Of a stretch of 26,347 bases of DNA, positions 17,679 to 24,490 are shown in pieces. The position numbers and the translations under genes are program-made. A model generated the notes under the pieces. It was not told where the DNA came from. It made no database searches and saw only the letters and a list, made by a program, of their open reading frames with translations. The stretch comes from Dehalococcoidia bacterium (GTDB taxonomy: Bacteria > Chloroflexota > Dehalococcoidia > UBA3495). The first letter of the stretch is position 1; the number at the start of each line of letters is the position of its first letter. The stretch is taken from positions 1-26,347 of the forward strand of contig PCAH01000011.1 of NCBI GenBank assembly GCA_002730485.1, in the 5' to 3' direction.

Positions 17679-18905
17679 ATGCTTCTTTACCAGCGCGTTC
17701 GAGGCAAGTCCTCGATAACAGCGCGGGTACCCACTGTTACGCGCGGCAGCGACCCCTTGCTGATCAACGCTGATACAGGGCAGACGGCTCCCCTACGGGA
17801 ACGATTCCGCGGATGGGACGACGCGCGGTTCGAATGTGTGGTCTGTGGCCAAGAAAGCTCCGTTGTGGTAGAAGATCTGCGCTCCGATGTTGTCGATACA
17901 AAGCTTCTGGATCATGTTCTGGTGCGCCCACCGTGCGGACGCGACGAACATCTGACCTGCTATGCATGCATGCGAAAATACATAACTAGTTGGTCGAACC
18001 ACCCTGCGACAACAGAAGGCGTGAAGTGTGTGGGACACGAAGCATGCGGCGCGTGCTTTCCTACGGCCCACCTTCGGAATATCCTCTCTTGTCCCAGAGA
18101 GCGTAAGCGATACGAAGAGCACGTCGAACGGCCTGTTCGCTGGAAGCACATGGACGAACCGGACCCTTCACTTGTGTGTCCGTGCGGGGCGGTGGGAAAA
18201 TGGCACACCGACCTCATTCGTTGCGTATCCTGTAATCGACGACGATGCCCTCGTTGCTTAAGCGACGTCGTTCCCGGCGGACTGTGTCCCTGCACCTTCG
18301 AGGCAGATGCAATGCCCGGGGACATCAACTGTTTCTTTGCCCCGGATGGTGTCCGGGTCCGAAACTACCAGCTCGATGCCGACGATTGCGTCAAGTACCT
18401 CATGGGGCTACTGTTTTCCGATGTATTTCTGGCGCTGCCCTGCGTCCGATGCCACGCACCGATCCACAAGGGGGCCGCCTGCAACGAGATGCGCCACTGT
18501 GGTACTTGCCGGTGTTTCGTATGTGGCGAGATCGCACCCCCGGGAACGGACGTGCTGGTGGACCACTGGATAGGGATGGGCGGGTGCTGTCCACGGTTCG
18601 ACGCCCACTGTTACTGGGATGTGTTTGCACCCAACTGGAAGTGCCGCGAGGGAGAATGCTACGACGAATGCCGTGACTGTGGTAGGGAAGACCACGTCTA
18701 CGGCATCGCCGAGTACCACGGGCACCGAAAGATAAGGCACTTTCTTACAGCAATCGGGTCGGTCCACACCAGCCTCCAGTGCAAAATTGTACAGGGGATG
18801 CTTTCGTGGGCAGATGATCAGGCAAAGGTGTGTGTAGTGACAAGTTTCATCGACACGGCCAGATGGATCAACGACGCAATGCATTCGATGCCCTTCGTAA
18901 CATGA
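17679..18905 (+). CDS. RBR-type (RING-IBR-RING) E3 ubiquitin ligase
   Basis: A 408-residue Cys-rich protein with the three-part RBR layout. RING1 starts at C53-x2-C56 and continues with C86, H91, C94 and C97. An IBR-like cluster follows (CPCG near 167-170, C182, C185, C190, C193). RING2 runs from C255-x2-C258 through G-A-A-C268-N-E-M, C274, C277 and C282 to H296. Cys268 is where RBR ligases carry the catalytic Cys that takes ubiquitin from the E2 before passing it to substrate; its Gly-x-x-Cys-N-x-M surroundings fit known viral RBR proteins. A further Cys/His-rich stretch lies at about 303-334. The substrate is unknown. The start at 17679 is the first ATG after the divergent neighbour. Nearby genes also encode ubiquitin-related zinc fingers. 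Confidence 0.9.
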   Translation: MLLYQRVRGKSSITARVPTVTRGSDPLLINADTGQTAPLRERFRGWDDARFECVVCGQESSVVVEDLRSDVVDTKLLDHVLVRPPCGRDEHLTCYACMRKYITSWSNHPATTEGVKCVGHEACGACFPTAHLRNILSCPRERKRYEEHVERPVRWKHMDEPDPSLVCPCGAVGKWHTDLIRCVSCNRRRCPRCLSDVVPGGLCPCTFEADAMPGDINCFFAPDGVRVRNYQLDADDCVKYLMGLLFSDVFLALPCVRCHAPIHKGAACNEMRHCGTCRCFVCGEIAPPGTDVLVDHWIGMGGCCPRFDAHCYWDVFAPNWKCREGECYDECRDCGREDHVYGIAEYHGHRKIRHFLTAIGSVHTSLQCKIVQGMLSWADDQAKVCVVTSFIDTARWINDAMHSMPFVT

Positions 18906-18942
18906 CAAAAAAAAATAGCATGTACTCCATAAAACAAGCGAT

Positions 18943-19248
18943 ATGGGCTCGGTAGATCGCATGCTGGCGAGCGCGTTGCGTCACATTTACATGGAAGAGA
19001 AATGGAACCCGGACTGGAACCCCGACTTAAACGCCGTCGAGGAGGTGTCCACGGAAAAATCATCACCGTCATCCTCTTTCGACGAATCGGACCAAGATAT
19101 GCGCACGGATTACGACGAAAGCACCGCCACTCCTGAAGAGCCTGTGCTATTCGGCGGGGGTGGAGCCAGCGCACCGGTAATAAACTACACGCTCCTTGGT
19201 ACGTCTCTGATAGGCATGGTAGGTACGCTCGGTGCAATATGCATCTAA
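18943..19248 (+). CDS. Acidic tail-anchored 101-residue membrane protein
   Basis: The start is preceded by ATAAAACAAGCG, close to the start context of the genes at 12926 and 13462. Residues 1-66 are hydrophilic, with a Trp-Asn-Pro-Asp repeat (WNPDWNPD, residues 21-28) and a Ser/Asp/Glu-rich stretch. A Gly-rich hinge (GGGGASA, 71-77) leads to one hydrophobic segment that runs to the end of the protein (about 80-101). This is a tail-anchor layout with the bulk facing the cytoplasm or virion interior. It follows the RBR ligase by 37 bases on the same strand and shares CTAA with the stop of the convergent peptidase candidate. No family is recognised. Confidence 0.7.
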   Translation: MGSVDRMLASALRHIYMEEKWNPDWNPDLNAVEEVSTEKSSPSSSFDESDQDMRTDYDESTATPEEPVLFGGGGASAPVINYTLLGTSLIGMVGTLGAICI

Positions 19249-19946
19249 CCGGTGCGGTACTCATCGAGGAGCGGGGCCGTGAACCATGTTACTTCTGTCC
19301 GCCGCGGAAAAGGCGGCGAAAAATGAAATAAGCGTCGAAACAAGTCGGGATCGATCTCGTCCGACGCGAGGAACGCGTGCAGATCTTTTCGACCCACGCG
19401 ATACGGATGGACCTTGCGAAGGCGCAAGACAGCACTCGCCAAGGCGAAATTAAAGCTATTCAGCTCCGACTGGTAAATACGCAACCGAGAATCAGTCACC
19501 AGCACGAACCAGTGCCCCTGTCGAGTTCCGGGATATCCGAAGCAGGCGACGGACACCTTCGGCGATTTGCCCGTCGGAGGACCACTCGGCTGGAGATCGC
19601 CAACCGGGCGATGGGTCAGTGTAGAAAACAGTGCGCGCGCAAAAGTCCCGCAGTTTGTGCCTCGCAGGCCCACGTAGTGGTCAGGGAAATACCTTGCGAT
19701 CGCATCGGAGCGCAGGGCAGCACGCGTGATCGTCTTCCGCTGTTTTCCGGAACGGTAGTCGCGCCACAGGATCCTTTTTTTTGTGGCAGAAAGGTCCTGC
19801 ATGAACTTTTCAACCGCGCGATTCTTTCGAAAACGCGACGAGTTCGCGGCCTTCACCGTGCTGTCGGTCAGTCCTGTCAGATCGTAGGGGTCACGCGGAA
19901 ACACGAGGTTTTGAACGTCGCGCGGCAGTCGCAGTCGCACAGGCAT
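19245..19946 (-). CDS. Papain-like cysteine peptidase candidate
   Basis: The frame is open from 20180, but the ATG at 19946 (preceded by GAAAAACAGGCAAAGG) gives a cleaner protein of 233 residues and reduces the clash with the gene at 19891. Two motifs suggest a papain-fold hydrolase: GTNCGTFARAL with nucleophile candidate Cys99, and GHWFVLV with His145 followed by RIYQSEL. The His-Trp strand and the following turn resemble the His and Asp motifs of adenain/Ulp1-type peptidases. However, the order here is Cys then His, as in papain and NlpC/P60 proteins, not His then Cys. The third catalytic residue would be Gln159 or Glu161. The N-terminal 90 residues are strongly basic. A virion-maturation or deubiquitinase-like role is conceivable but unproven. 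Confidence 0.7.
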   Translation of the reverse strand: MPVRLRLPRDVQNLVFPRDPYDLTGLTDSTVKAANSSRFRKNRAVEKFMQDLSATKKRILWRDYRSGKQRKTITRAALRSDAIARYFPDHYVGLRGTNCGTFARALFSTLTHRPVGDLQPSGPPTGKSPKVSVACFGYPGTRQGHWFVLVTDSRLRIYQSELNSFNFALASAVLRLRKVHPYRVGRKDLHAFLASDEIDPDLFRRLFHFSPPFPRRTEVTWFTAPLLDEYRTG

Positions 19947-20193
19947 AGTGCCTTTGCCTGTTTTTCCTCTGTCGCCATAATCTTTCCGCCACCTCCTTCC
20001 ATCGAAGCGAGCTCCAGTCGGGCGCAACAAAGTCCACCACCACGCTACAAAGGTCCGTAGAACACAGTCGTTGCGATAGAACAGTGCGCACGTCGTGTCG
20101 ATACCCCGCGACGTCCTTTCGGTATCCGTAGGGAATCCAAGCCTGCTGCGCTCTCGACACATAGCGCTCAACGAGATCATGGTGTTTGTGCAT
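19891..20193 (-). CDS. Uncharacterised basic 100-residue protein
   Basis: The ATG shares bases with the TAA of the upstream scaffold gene (TAATG), and the 3' end overlaps the peptidase candidate by 56 bases. The first 70 residues look like a helical, soluble domain (LVERYVSRAQQAW, VVVDFVAPDW, EVAERLWRQ). The last 25 are basic and Ala-rich and may be less constrained, because that part overlaps the next gene. I favour this frame over the N-terminal extension of the peptidase frame because of its more regular composition and the exact stop-start overlap. No family is recognised. Confidence 0.58.
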   Translation of the reverse strand: MHKHHDLVERYVSRAQQAWIPYGYRKDVAGYRHDVRTVLSQRLCSTDLCSVVVDFVAPDWSSLRWKEVAERLWRQRKNRQRHYACATATAARRSKPRVSA

Positions 20194-21455
20194 TAGTTTT
20201 TCGTTTTCGTCATTGACAAGAGTCTGTTATAGATGGGTGAAAGGATACTTTTTCTGTGCGGATTGGGAAGAGCTGCTAACGCGGGCTTTAGGTCAAGTAG
20301 TGCCAGCAGTGCGAGCCGCTTAAGCTTATTTCTTCCTTTTCTGTCCGTGGCACCACCAGCCACCACCCGTTGCTTCCTGCACGATTGACAATAATCTCTC
20401 CAACTTTCATTTGATTTCTCACACTTACTACACTTCCATGAACCTAAGGGTGCGTCGGTGAAGGCCGCGAACTCGTCGCGGTTGGCAACGACGCGACGGG
20501 CCGCGCTGCCGTCGCCGCCGACGGCGGCTTTGCCTTTATCTGGTTCAGGGTCTCCTAACTCCATGCGCTTAAACTGTTCTTCGATAGCCTGCTGCTGGGC
20601 GAGCTCAGCAGCGCGTTGCGCTTCAGAAGCGCGTTGCGCTTGCACGACGGCGTAGAAGTGGCGTTTGTCGGCGTCGCCGATGCGGCCGCCGTCGCCGATG
20701 CGGCCGCCGTCGCCGATGCGGCCGCCGTCGCCGCCGGCGGCGCCGTCGCCGATGCGGCCGGCGTCGTCGTCGTAGCCGGCGGCGCCGTCGTCGCTATCAA
20801 TATCCTTATGTTCCTCATGTTCTTCGTAGCCCTGCTGCTCTCGCCCCGGTCCCAGATTTTGCAGTACTGTTCTCACTATTTCGTCTACTGTTAAGAGATC
20901 TGGGTGGATCGCTCGGACCGCAGCTGCGACGATGTCGGCGACGGCTTCTTGGGGCAAATACTTCAAATCGTTCACCCCCGTTAGGCGTACTATGGCTTGT
21001 TGTTGGATGTTGTTTTTGACGTGATTTCTATCAACAAACTTTTGTTTTGGTGCACCGGCACCGTAGTCCTGCTGCCCCGGTGGCTCTTGCGGAAATTTCT
21101 GTGCTGTTTGCACTAATTCTTCTACTGTGAAGCGTTCTGGGTCGATCGCGTAGACGGAGGCGGCGACGGCGTTGGCGGCGACTGCTTCGGACCAACCCAG
21201 CCGCTGTAGGTGTTTTACTGCTTCTTCTTGGATGTCTTCCTGTGACAGCGGCGGTGGCGGTCCGCCTGCACCGTAGTCCTGCTGCGGTGGCGGTCCGCCT
21301 GCACCGTAGTCCTGCTGCGGTGGCGCCAACCCGCCGGCGGCCTTGCCGCCATCATCTTCTCTATCTTTTTCAGCTTGTTGTCGGTCGTACTCTGCCCATA
21401 AATCATCTACACCCTGTTGCTTCGATCGCTTTTTATTCTTTTTATTCGGCCGCAT
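20193..21455 (-). CDS. UBA-like repeat and RanBP2 zinc-finger scaffold protein
   Basis: A 420-residue modular protein. After a basic start come Pro-rich repeats of QQDYGAG (three copies, residues about 47-135). Two related helical repeats follow (about 72-121 and 146-201), each with the pattern A-V/I-x-x-L-x-x, a hydrophobic patch, A-V-A, a D-x-x and a final (T)-V-(E/D)-E-(L/I)-V. They resemble the UBA domains of IAP proteins, which bind ubiquitin. A Gly/Arg/Ile/Asp repeat lies at 233-262 and a helical Ala/Gln/Glu stretch at 270-300. A perfect RanBP2-type zinc finger follows (Trp340, Cys342, Cys345, Asn349, Cys356, Cys359). It lacks the Thr-Phe pair used by ubiquitin-binding NZF fingers, so it may bind RNA or protein instead. 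The C-terminus is basic. An adaptor role in ubiquitin signalling is inferred. Confidence 0.82.
   Translation of the reverse strand: MRPNKKNKKRSKQQGVDDLWAEYDRQQAEKDREDDGGKAAGGLAPPQQDYGAGGPPPQQDYGAGGPPPPLSQEDIQEEAVKHLQRLGWSEAVAANAVAASVYAIDPERFTVEELVQTAQKFPQEPPGQQDYGAGAPKQKFVDRNHVKNNIQQQAIVRLTGVNDLKYLPQEAVADIVAAAVRAIHPDLLTVDEIVRTVLQNLGPGREQQGYEEHEEHKDIDSDDGAAGYDDDAGRIGDGAAGGDGGRIGDGGRIGDGGRIGDADKRHFYAVVQAQRASEAQRAAELAQQQAIEEQFKRMELGDPEPDKGKAAVGGDGSAARRVVANRDEFAAFTDAPLGSWKCSKCEKSNESWRDYCQSCRKQRVVAGGATDRKGRNKLKRLALLALLDLKPALAALPNPHRKSILSPIYNRLLSMTKTKN
20673..20760 (-). repeat. 18-bp tandem repeat encoding Gly-Gly-Arg-Ile-Gly-Asp
   Basis: Three perfect 18-bp copies (plus-strand GTCGCCGATGCGGCCGCC) lie at 20673-20726, followed by a degenerate copy to about 20760. 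All are in frame with the scaffold protein gene and encode repeats of GGRIGD. This is a likely site of copy-number change by slippage. Confidence 0.9.
21253..21318 (-). repeat. Two direct 33-bp repeats encoding QQDYGAGGPPP
   Basis: Two identical 33-bp units (21253-21285 and 21286-21318) encode consecutive copies of QQDYGAGGPPP. A related stretch near 21055-21085 encodes QQDYGAGAP between the two UBA-like repeats, so the linker and the domain may have been duplicated together. Confidence 0.9.
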
Positions 21456-21489
21456 CTTTCTTTGTTTTTATGTTACCTTCCGAAAATTT

Positions 21490-22254
21490 CTAGTACGTGC
21501 TGAGTTCCCGCTGAGTGTTTTCGTGATTCTGTACGATTGCGTCGAGTTGCTTCTCACGGTAGCTGAATCGATCCGTTTTCTGCCGTTTAAGCACTGCCGG
21601 TACGAGCCATTCATACATCGAGCACACAAAGAGGTCGATGTTTTTGAATCGGTGTGCTGCTCTGTCCCTGACGAAATCTTCGGCGTCATTCTCTGCCGCG
21701 AAGGCGTCGATGACGTTTACTAGTACGTCTTCTGACTCGTCGTCGGTAAATACGACGGCCACTGCGACGTACCGGCGGTTGGGCTGGTGGAGATCATGCG
21801 GTACAGGAGGCACAACAGGTGCCGAGTCGCCACTCGGCCGGGGGGGAGTCGGTGCGGCCTTTACCTCGACGGTAGTTTCGTCTTGAACTTCCTTCGGGTT
21901 GATGACTTCGAGCTTCACGTCGTCCGTCGGTGTCTTCGCGTACTGCTTCGGCTTTTCCTGAAGGTCGTTTACCCGCTTTTCAAAATCCTTCCTCGCGGAT
22001 TCGCAGGCCTCGTTGTTCGCTTGGAGTATCTCGGCGCATCGCTTCACTACTTCGGGCTCCTCCGGGTACGCTTTGTCGGACAGAAGCAGCCATGCACCGA
22101 CCGGGTGGACAAACGTGTCCAGCTTCAGCGGGGTGTAGTCCGGAAGCTCCTTCATGTCGTTGAAGATGCCACACACCCTGACTCCGTGGTCACCATACGC
22201 GACCCGCTTGCTATTCCCTACAATGTTGTAGCTCCAGTACATTGCCGTCGTCAT
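21490..22254 (-). CDS. Uncharacterised 254-residue protein ending in a MYEWL-type motif
   Basis: I chose the ATG at 22254 rather than an in-frame GTG at 22275. The N-terminal part (about 1-60) is beta-rich, with YGDHGVRVCGIFND; residues about 65-105 form a charged helix that may be a coiled coil; residues 130-158 are a Pro-rich linker. The C-terminal domain (161-220) has the strand RYVAVAVVF, a D-A-F-A-A-E-N-D-A-E helix, then IDLFVCSMYEWLVP. A strand, an A-E-x-D-A helix and a D-x-x-V...W-L-x-P end resemble a family of unknown function that I recall from giant viruses, but I am not sure of the match. The start overlaps the end of the Nudix gene by 44 bases. Confidence 0.72.
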   Translation of the reverse strand: MTTAMYWSYNIVGNSKRVAYGDHGVRVCGIFNDMKELPDYTPLKLDTFVHPVGAWLLLSDKAYPEEPEVVKRCAEILQANNEACESARKDFEKRVNDLQEKPKQYAKTPTDDVKLEVINPKEVQDETTVEVKAAPTPPRPSGDSAPVVPPVPHDLHQPNRRYVAVAVVFTDDESEDVLVNVIDAFAAENDAEDFVRDRAAHRFKNIDLFVCSMYEWLVPAVLKRQKTDRFSYREKQLDAIVQNHENTQRELSTY

Positions 22255-23005
22255 TGTTATCGGTTTTTGCTGCACGCGGACCTGTTTTGTATACCGAGGG
22301 GTTATGATATGTCGTTATCGGAAAAACGTGTTCCCAACGCGGTCCGTTGGACTGTATACGACCATCCTTCGGAAACTCTTTGAGTATGACACGAAGACGG
22401 TTTGCAAACGAGGAACGAAGACGCTCGTTATTGCCTCTGGCGCGGCGCATGGCACTGTAGAGCTGTGGCACGGACCACCATCGGATTGCTGTCTTTTCCA
22501 AGAAGGAGTCGGGTACGGTGCCTGTGCGGGACAGCAGTGGGTGGCGGACCGTAGTTGTTTTCCCATCTCCCTTGTCCCGCAGGGCACAGAATGTTATCTC
22601 ATGTTTGTGCATGGCGTGTCGGTCGAAGTCGATCTGTTTCAGAAAGGTGATGTAACGGGTAGATTTGGATCTCATCGTGAACGTCACGGAGAGCGCGAAT
22701 TCCCCCGCGGATAATGCTCGTGATACCGGCGCGTGACTTTCGTACGGAACACTGTCGCCCGGCGAGAATCGTATGAGACCCATAGATTCTTCCACAAACT
22801 CGCGCCCTGCTGTTTCATAGGCGGTGTCGCATGGACGCTGGGCCGCGCCCCCAAAGTCGCTCCACGTCTGACTGCCAGAAGACCACCCGGGGACGACGCG
22901 TTCCTGTGCTAGCAGAAAGTAAATGCAGTTCCACTGGGGGTCTATCGCGAACGGTAGGACACTGCTACCGGTGATCCTTTGATTTTCTTTAGTGCTGCTA
23001 TCCAT
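22211..23005 (-). CDS. Nudix hydrolase (possible mRNA-decapping type)
   Basis: A 264-residue protein with a Nudix box at about residues 52-76: a Gly-Gly turn, Asp60, then REFVEESMG. The metal-binding Glu69, Glu72 and Glu73 are kept, although the box differs slightly from the textbook spacing and an Asp takes the place of its first Glu. Nudix enzymes cut nucleoside diphosphates linked to another group. The SDFGG start and A-G-R-E-F-V-E-E box remind me of the larger Nudix proteins of giant viruses and of ASFV and poxviruses, some of which remove mRNA caps. The C-terminal 80 residues are basic, as expected for RNA contact. The substrate is not provable here. It is divergent from the AN1 gene, with a 43-base gap. 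Confidence 0.85.
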   Translation of the reverse strand: MDSSTKENQRITGSSVLPFAIDPQWNCIYFLLAQERVVPGWSSGSQTWSDFGGAAQRPCDTAYETAGREFVEESMGLIRFSPGDSVPYESHAPVSRALSAGEFALSVTFTMRSKSTRYITFLKQIDFDRHAMHKHEITFCALRDKGDGKTTTVRHPLLSRTGTVPDSFLEKTAIRWWSVPQLYSAMRRARGNNERLRSSFANRLRVILKEFPKDGRIQSNGPRWEHVFPITTYHNPSVYKTGPRAAKTDNNDDGNVLELQHCRE

Positions 23006-23048
23006 GTAGGATGTATTATTACCATACGGTACAATTTTAAAGCGTGGG

Positions 23049-23243
23049 ATGCAAAAAAGGACGCAGCGTAAATGTCATATATGTCGTAAGGGAGTGGTTC
23101 TATCGATGCGACAAGTATGTACGTGCCGATGCGGAATACTGGTGTGCGCAATGTGCAGGATAGAGAGCCGGCACGAATGTACGATCGTAGAGGACAAGGT
23201 TTTTCTACCAAAAATCACTCCCGAAAAGGTCGCCAAAATATAG
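23049..23243 (+). CDS. AN1-type zinc finger protein
   Basis: A 64-residue protein that is almost only one zinc finger. The ligands run Cys9-x2-Cys12, Cys24/Cys26/Cys28, Cys33-x2-Cys36, His42-x-Cys44. This is the AN1 layout, with two changes: extra cysteines in the central C-x-C-x-C, and Cys36 where the first AN1 His normally sits. The tail (LPKITPEKVAKI) also resembles the short tails of AN1 proteins in giant viruses. Cellular AN1 proteins act in ubiquitin-linked stress responses. The gene has short gaps to the divergent Nudix gene and to the next gene (15 bases). Confidence 0.82.
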   Translation: MQKRTQRKCHICRKGVVLSMRQVCTCRCGILVCAMCRIESRHECTIVEDKVFLPKITPEKVAKI

Positions 23244-23258
23244 TACTTTCCGATAACT

Positions 23259-23711
23259 ATGAGTTCCCGCGGCATGCACTTGATGATGCTGGCGCGTGTC
23301 AGTGAAACTGTCGCGCCCGCACCCACCACGCGGCATTCAATGAAGACGCTGGTCTCCGACGGGGGCTCCTTCGCTGTGAGCGATAGCGTCGAGTACGTAC
23401 CTAAGCGCCCGCGCGGAGTGTGTACCGGTGCAATGCACGAGATGCTTTTTTCTGGAAGTAAATCGCGACAACGACTGGTGGATCAAGGCGACACGTTCGT
23501 GCAAGTCGAATTCTGCGACGGCCTAGCCTATGTCGGAAAGTTAGTGGCACGGCGGCCTGATGTGGGTCGATTGTATTTTGATATCTTTTTCCCGTACGAC
23601 TCTACCCGCATTTGCCTCAAGCTCGGGTACGACAACGAATCCGCTCGGTGGTCAGAATACATCTCTGCTGACAAACGGCACCCAGATGAGATCGCCATGT
23701 TGGCGCATTAA
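23259..23711 (+). CDS. Uncharacterised protein, possible Tudor/Agenet-like domain
   Basis: A 150-residue protein. The first 70 residues are Ser/Arg/Pro-rich and probably flexible. Residues about 78-133 form a beta-rich unit with V-x-V-E-F-x-D-G, then Y-x-G-K-L-V, then YFDIFFPYDS, a strand order and motif set that recall Tudor or Agenet SH3-like barrels (which bind methylated histone or other methylated residues). The match is visual and weak. The last 60 bases overlap the convergent gene at 23652. The start follows the AN1 stop by 15 bases. Confidence 0.62.
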   Translation: MSSRGMHLMMLARVSETVAPAPTTRHSMKTLVSDGGSFAVSDSVEYVPKRPRGVCTGAMHEMLFSGSKSRQRLVDQGDTFVQVEFCDGLAYVGKLVARRPDVGRLYFDIFFPYDSTRICLKLGYDNESARWSEYISADKRHPDEIAMLAH

Positions 23712-24389
23712 AGCGCAAGTAGGACATTGTTTGTCGGATGTGCCGCACTGCGGGCACTTCGGTGGTAGCCATGGGCTCATTTGCACACAACCCCATTTCT
23801 CCTTATTGCACCAGCAGTCGGGTTCGGTCGCACAGTCGCACTGTGCTACATGGTTCACTGTTACCGGCATCGTGACCCCCCCTAAAATACAAAGACACGC
23901 TCTTGTCGTTTCTCCAGACGTGGTAGCGGCGAAGACTATGACAGAGATATCCGTTCGTGTTCTGTATGGTTTTCCTACTTTTATCACATCGGGTATACAA
24001 CATCCCGTGACATCTTGCACGTTTCCGTGATTTTCCAAGCTCTGGGTGGCGAGATTCCTTGCCTCTTTTGTTTGTTTTTTCCTTTCCATCGGAAAGCACC
24101 TTGGGTTGTTCACAATTTCATCGCTGGTGTTCGTCAGCGTAGGACGGACTGCATCGAAACGTAACTTTCGTCTTCCTCTGAATACGAGCTTATTCGTGTT
24201 GACGGTCGCGTCGTACCGATCCGATTGCTGCCGGACGATTTCCTCCACGACGTGAATACCCGCCGGAATCCTTCCGGTGCCCTCGATTCCAATTTTCAAC
24301 CCTCGCAGACACCTTACTCTCACGACTTCTCCGACGCGCACACCGTTAACGATAAACGGGGCGCGGTGCTCGACGCATCGTCTTCGCAT
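23652..24389 (-). CDS. Uncharacterised protein with Cys-rich C-terminal zinc-binding region
   Basis: I chose the ATG at 24389 (245 residues). The frame reaches 24500, but that start would overlap the helicase start at 24491 and would translate the AT-rich promoter gap. Residues 1-75 look like a beta-rich domain (VNGVRVGEVVRVRC, GIHVVEEIV). The C-terminal 65 residues hold two clusters: Cys184/186/192/194/201 (C-x-C-x5-C-x-C) and CPQC...CPTC (Cys212, Cys215, Cys222, Cys225), typical of structural zinc sites. The final residues are hydrophobic and aromatic (DLIWVPF). No family is recognised. A nucleic-acid or protein-binding role is possible. Confidence 0.68.
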   Translation of the reverse strand: MRRRCVEHRAPFIVNGVRVGEVVRVRCLRGLKIGIEGTGRIPAGIHVVEEIVRQQSDRYDATVNTNKLVFRGRRKLRFDAVRPTLTNTSDEIVNNPRCFPMERKKQTKEARNLATQSLENHGNVQDVTGCCIPDVIKVGKPYRTRTDISVIVFAATTSGETTRACLCILGGVTMPVTVNHVAQCDCATEPDCWCNKEKWGCVQMSPWLPPKCPQCGTSDKQCPTCALMRQHGDLIWVPFVSRDVF

Positions 24390-24490
24390 AAAGCTCCTCA
24401 GAGTGTAGAAAAAGGTCGAAAAGGGCGTTCCGAATCGGTGTAAAAAATAGATTTTTTCACGCCTTCGGAAGAAAAAAGGCGCGGGCGTAG
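24390..24490. promoter_or_regulatory. Divergent intergenic region with AT-rich inverted repeat
   Basis: This 101-base gap separates the start codons of two divergent genes and should hold both promoters. It contains GTGTAAAAAATAG then ATTTTTTCAC (24438-24460), an inverted repeat whose arms match apart from one bulged T, and GCCTT...AAGGC (24461-24480). The AT-rich core stands out from the GC-rich surroundings. The promoter role is inferred from position and composition. Confidence 0.5.

Noticed and set aside
19377..20060. A 227-residue plus-strand frame opposite the peptidase candidate
   Set aside because: It has shadow-like composition, no good start context, and overlaps two minus-strand frames with better protein character.
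19947..20180. N-terminal extension of the peptidase frame to an ATG at 20180
   Set aside because: The added residues look irregular and lie over the 100-residue gene that joins the upstream stop as TAATG. The ATG at 19946 has an A-rich leader.
22304..22714. A 136-residue plus-strand frame opposite the Nudix gene
   Set aside because: The minus strand has the Nudix box, and the plus product shows no domain.
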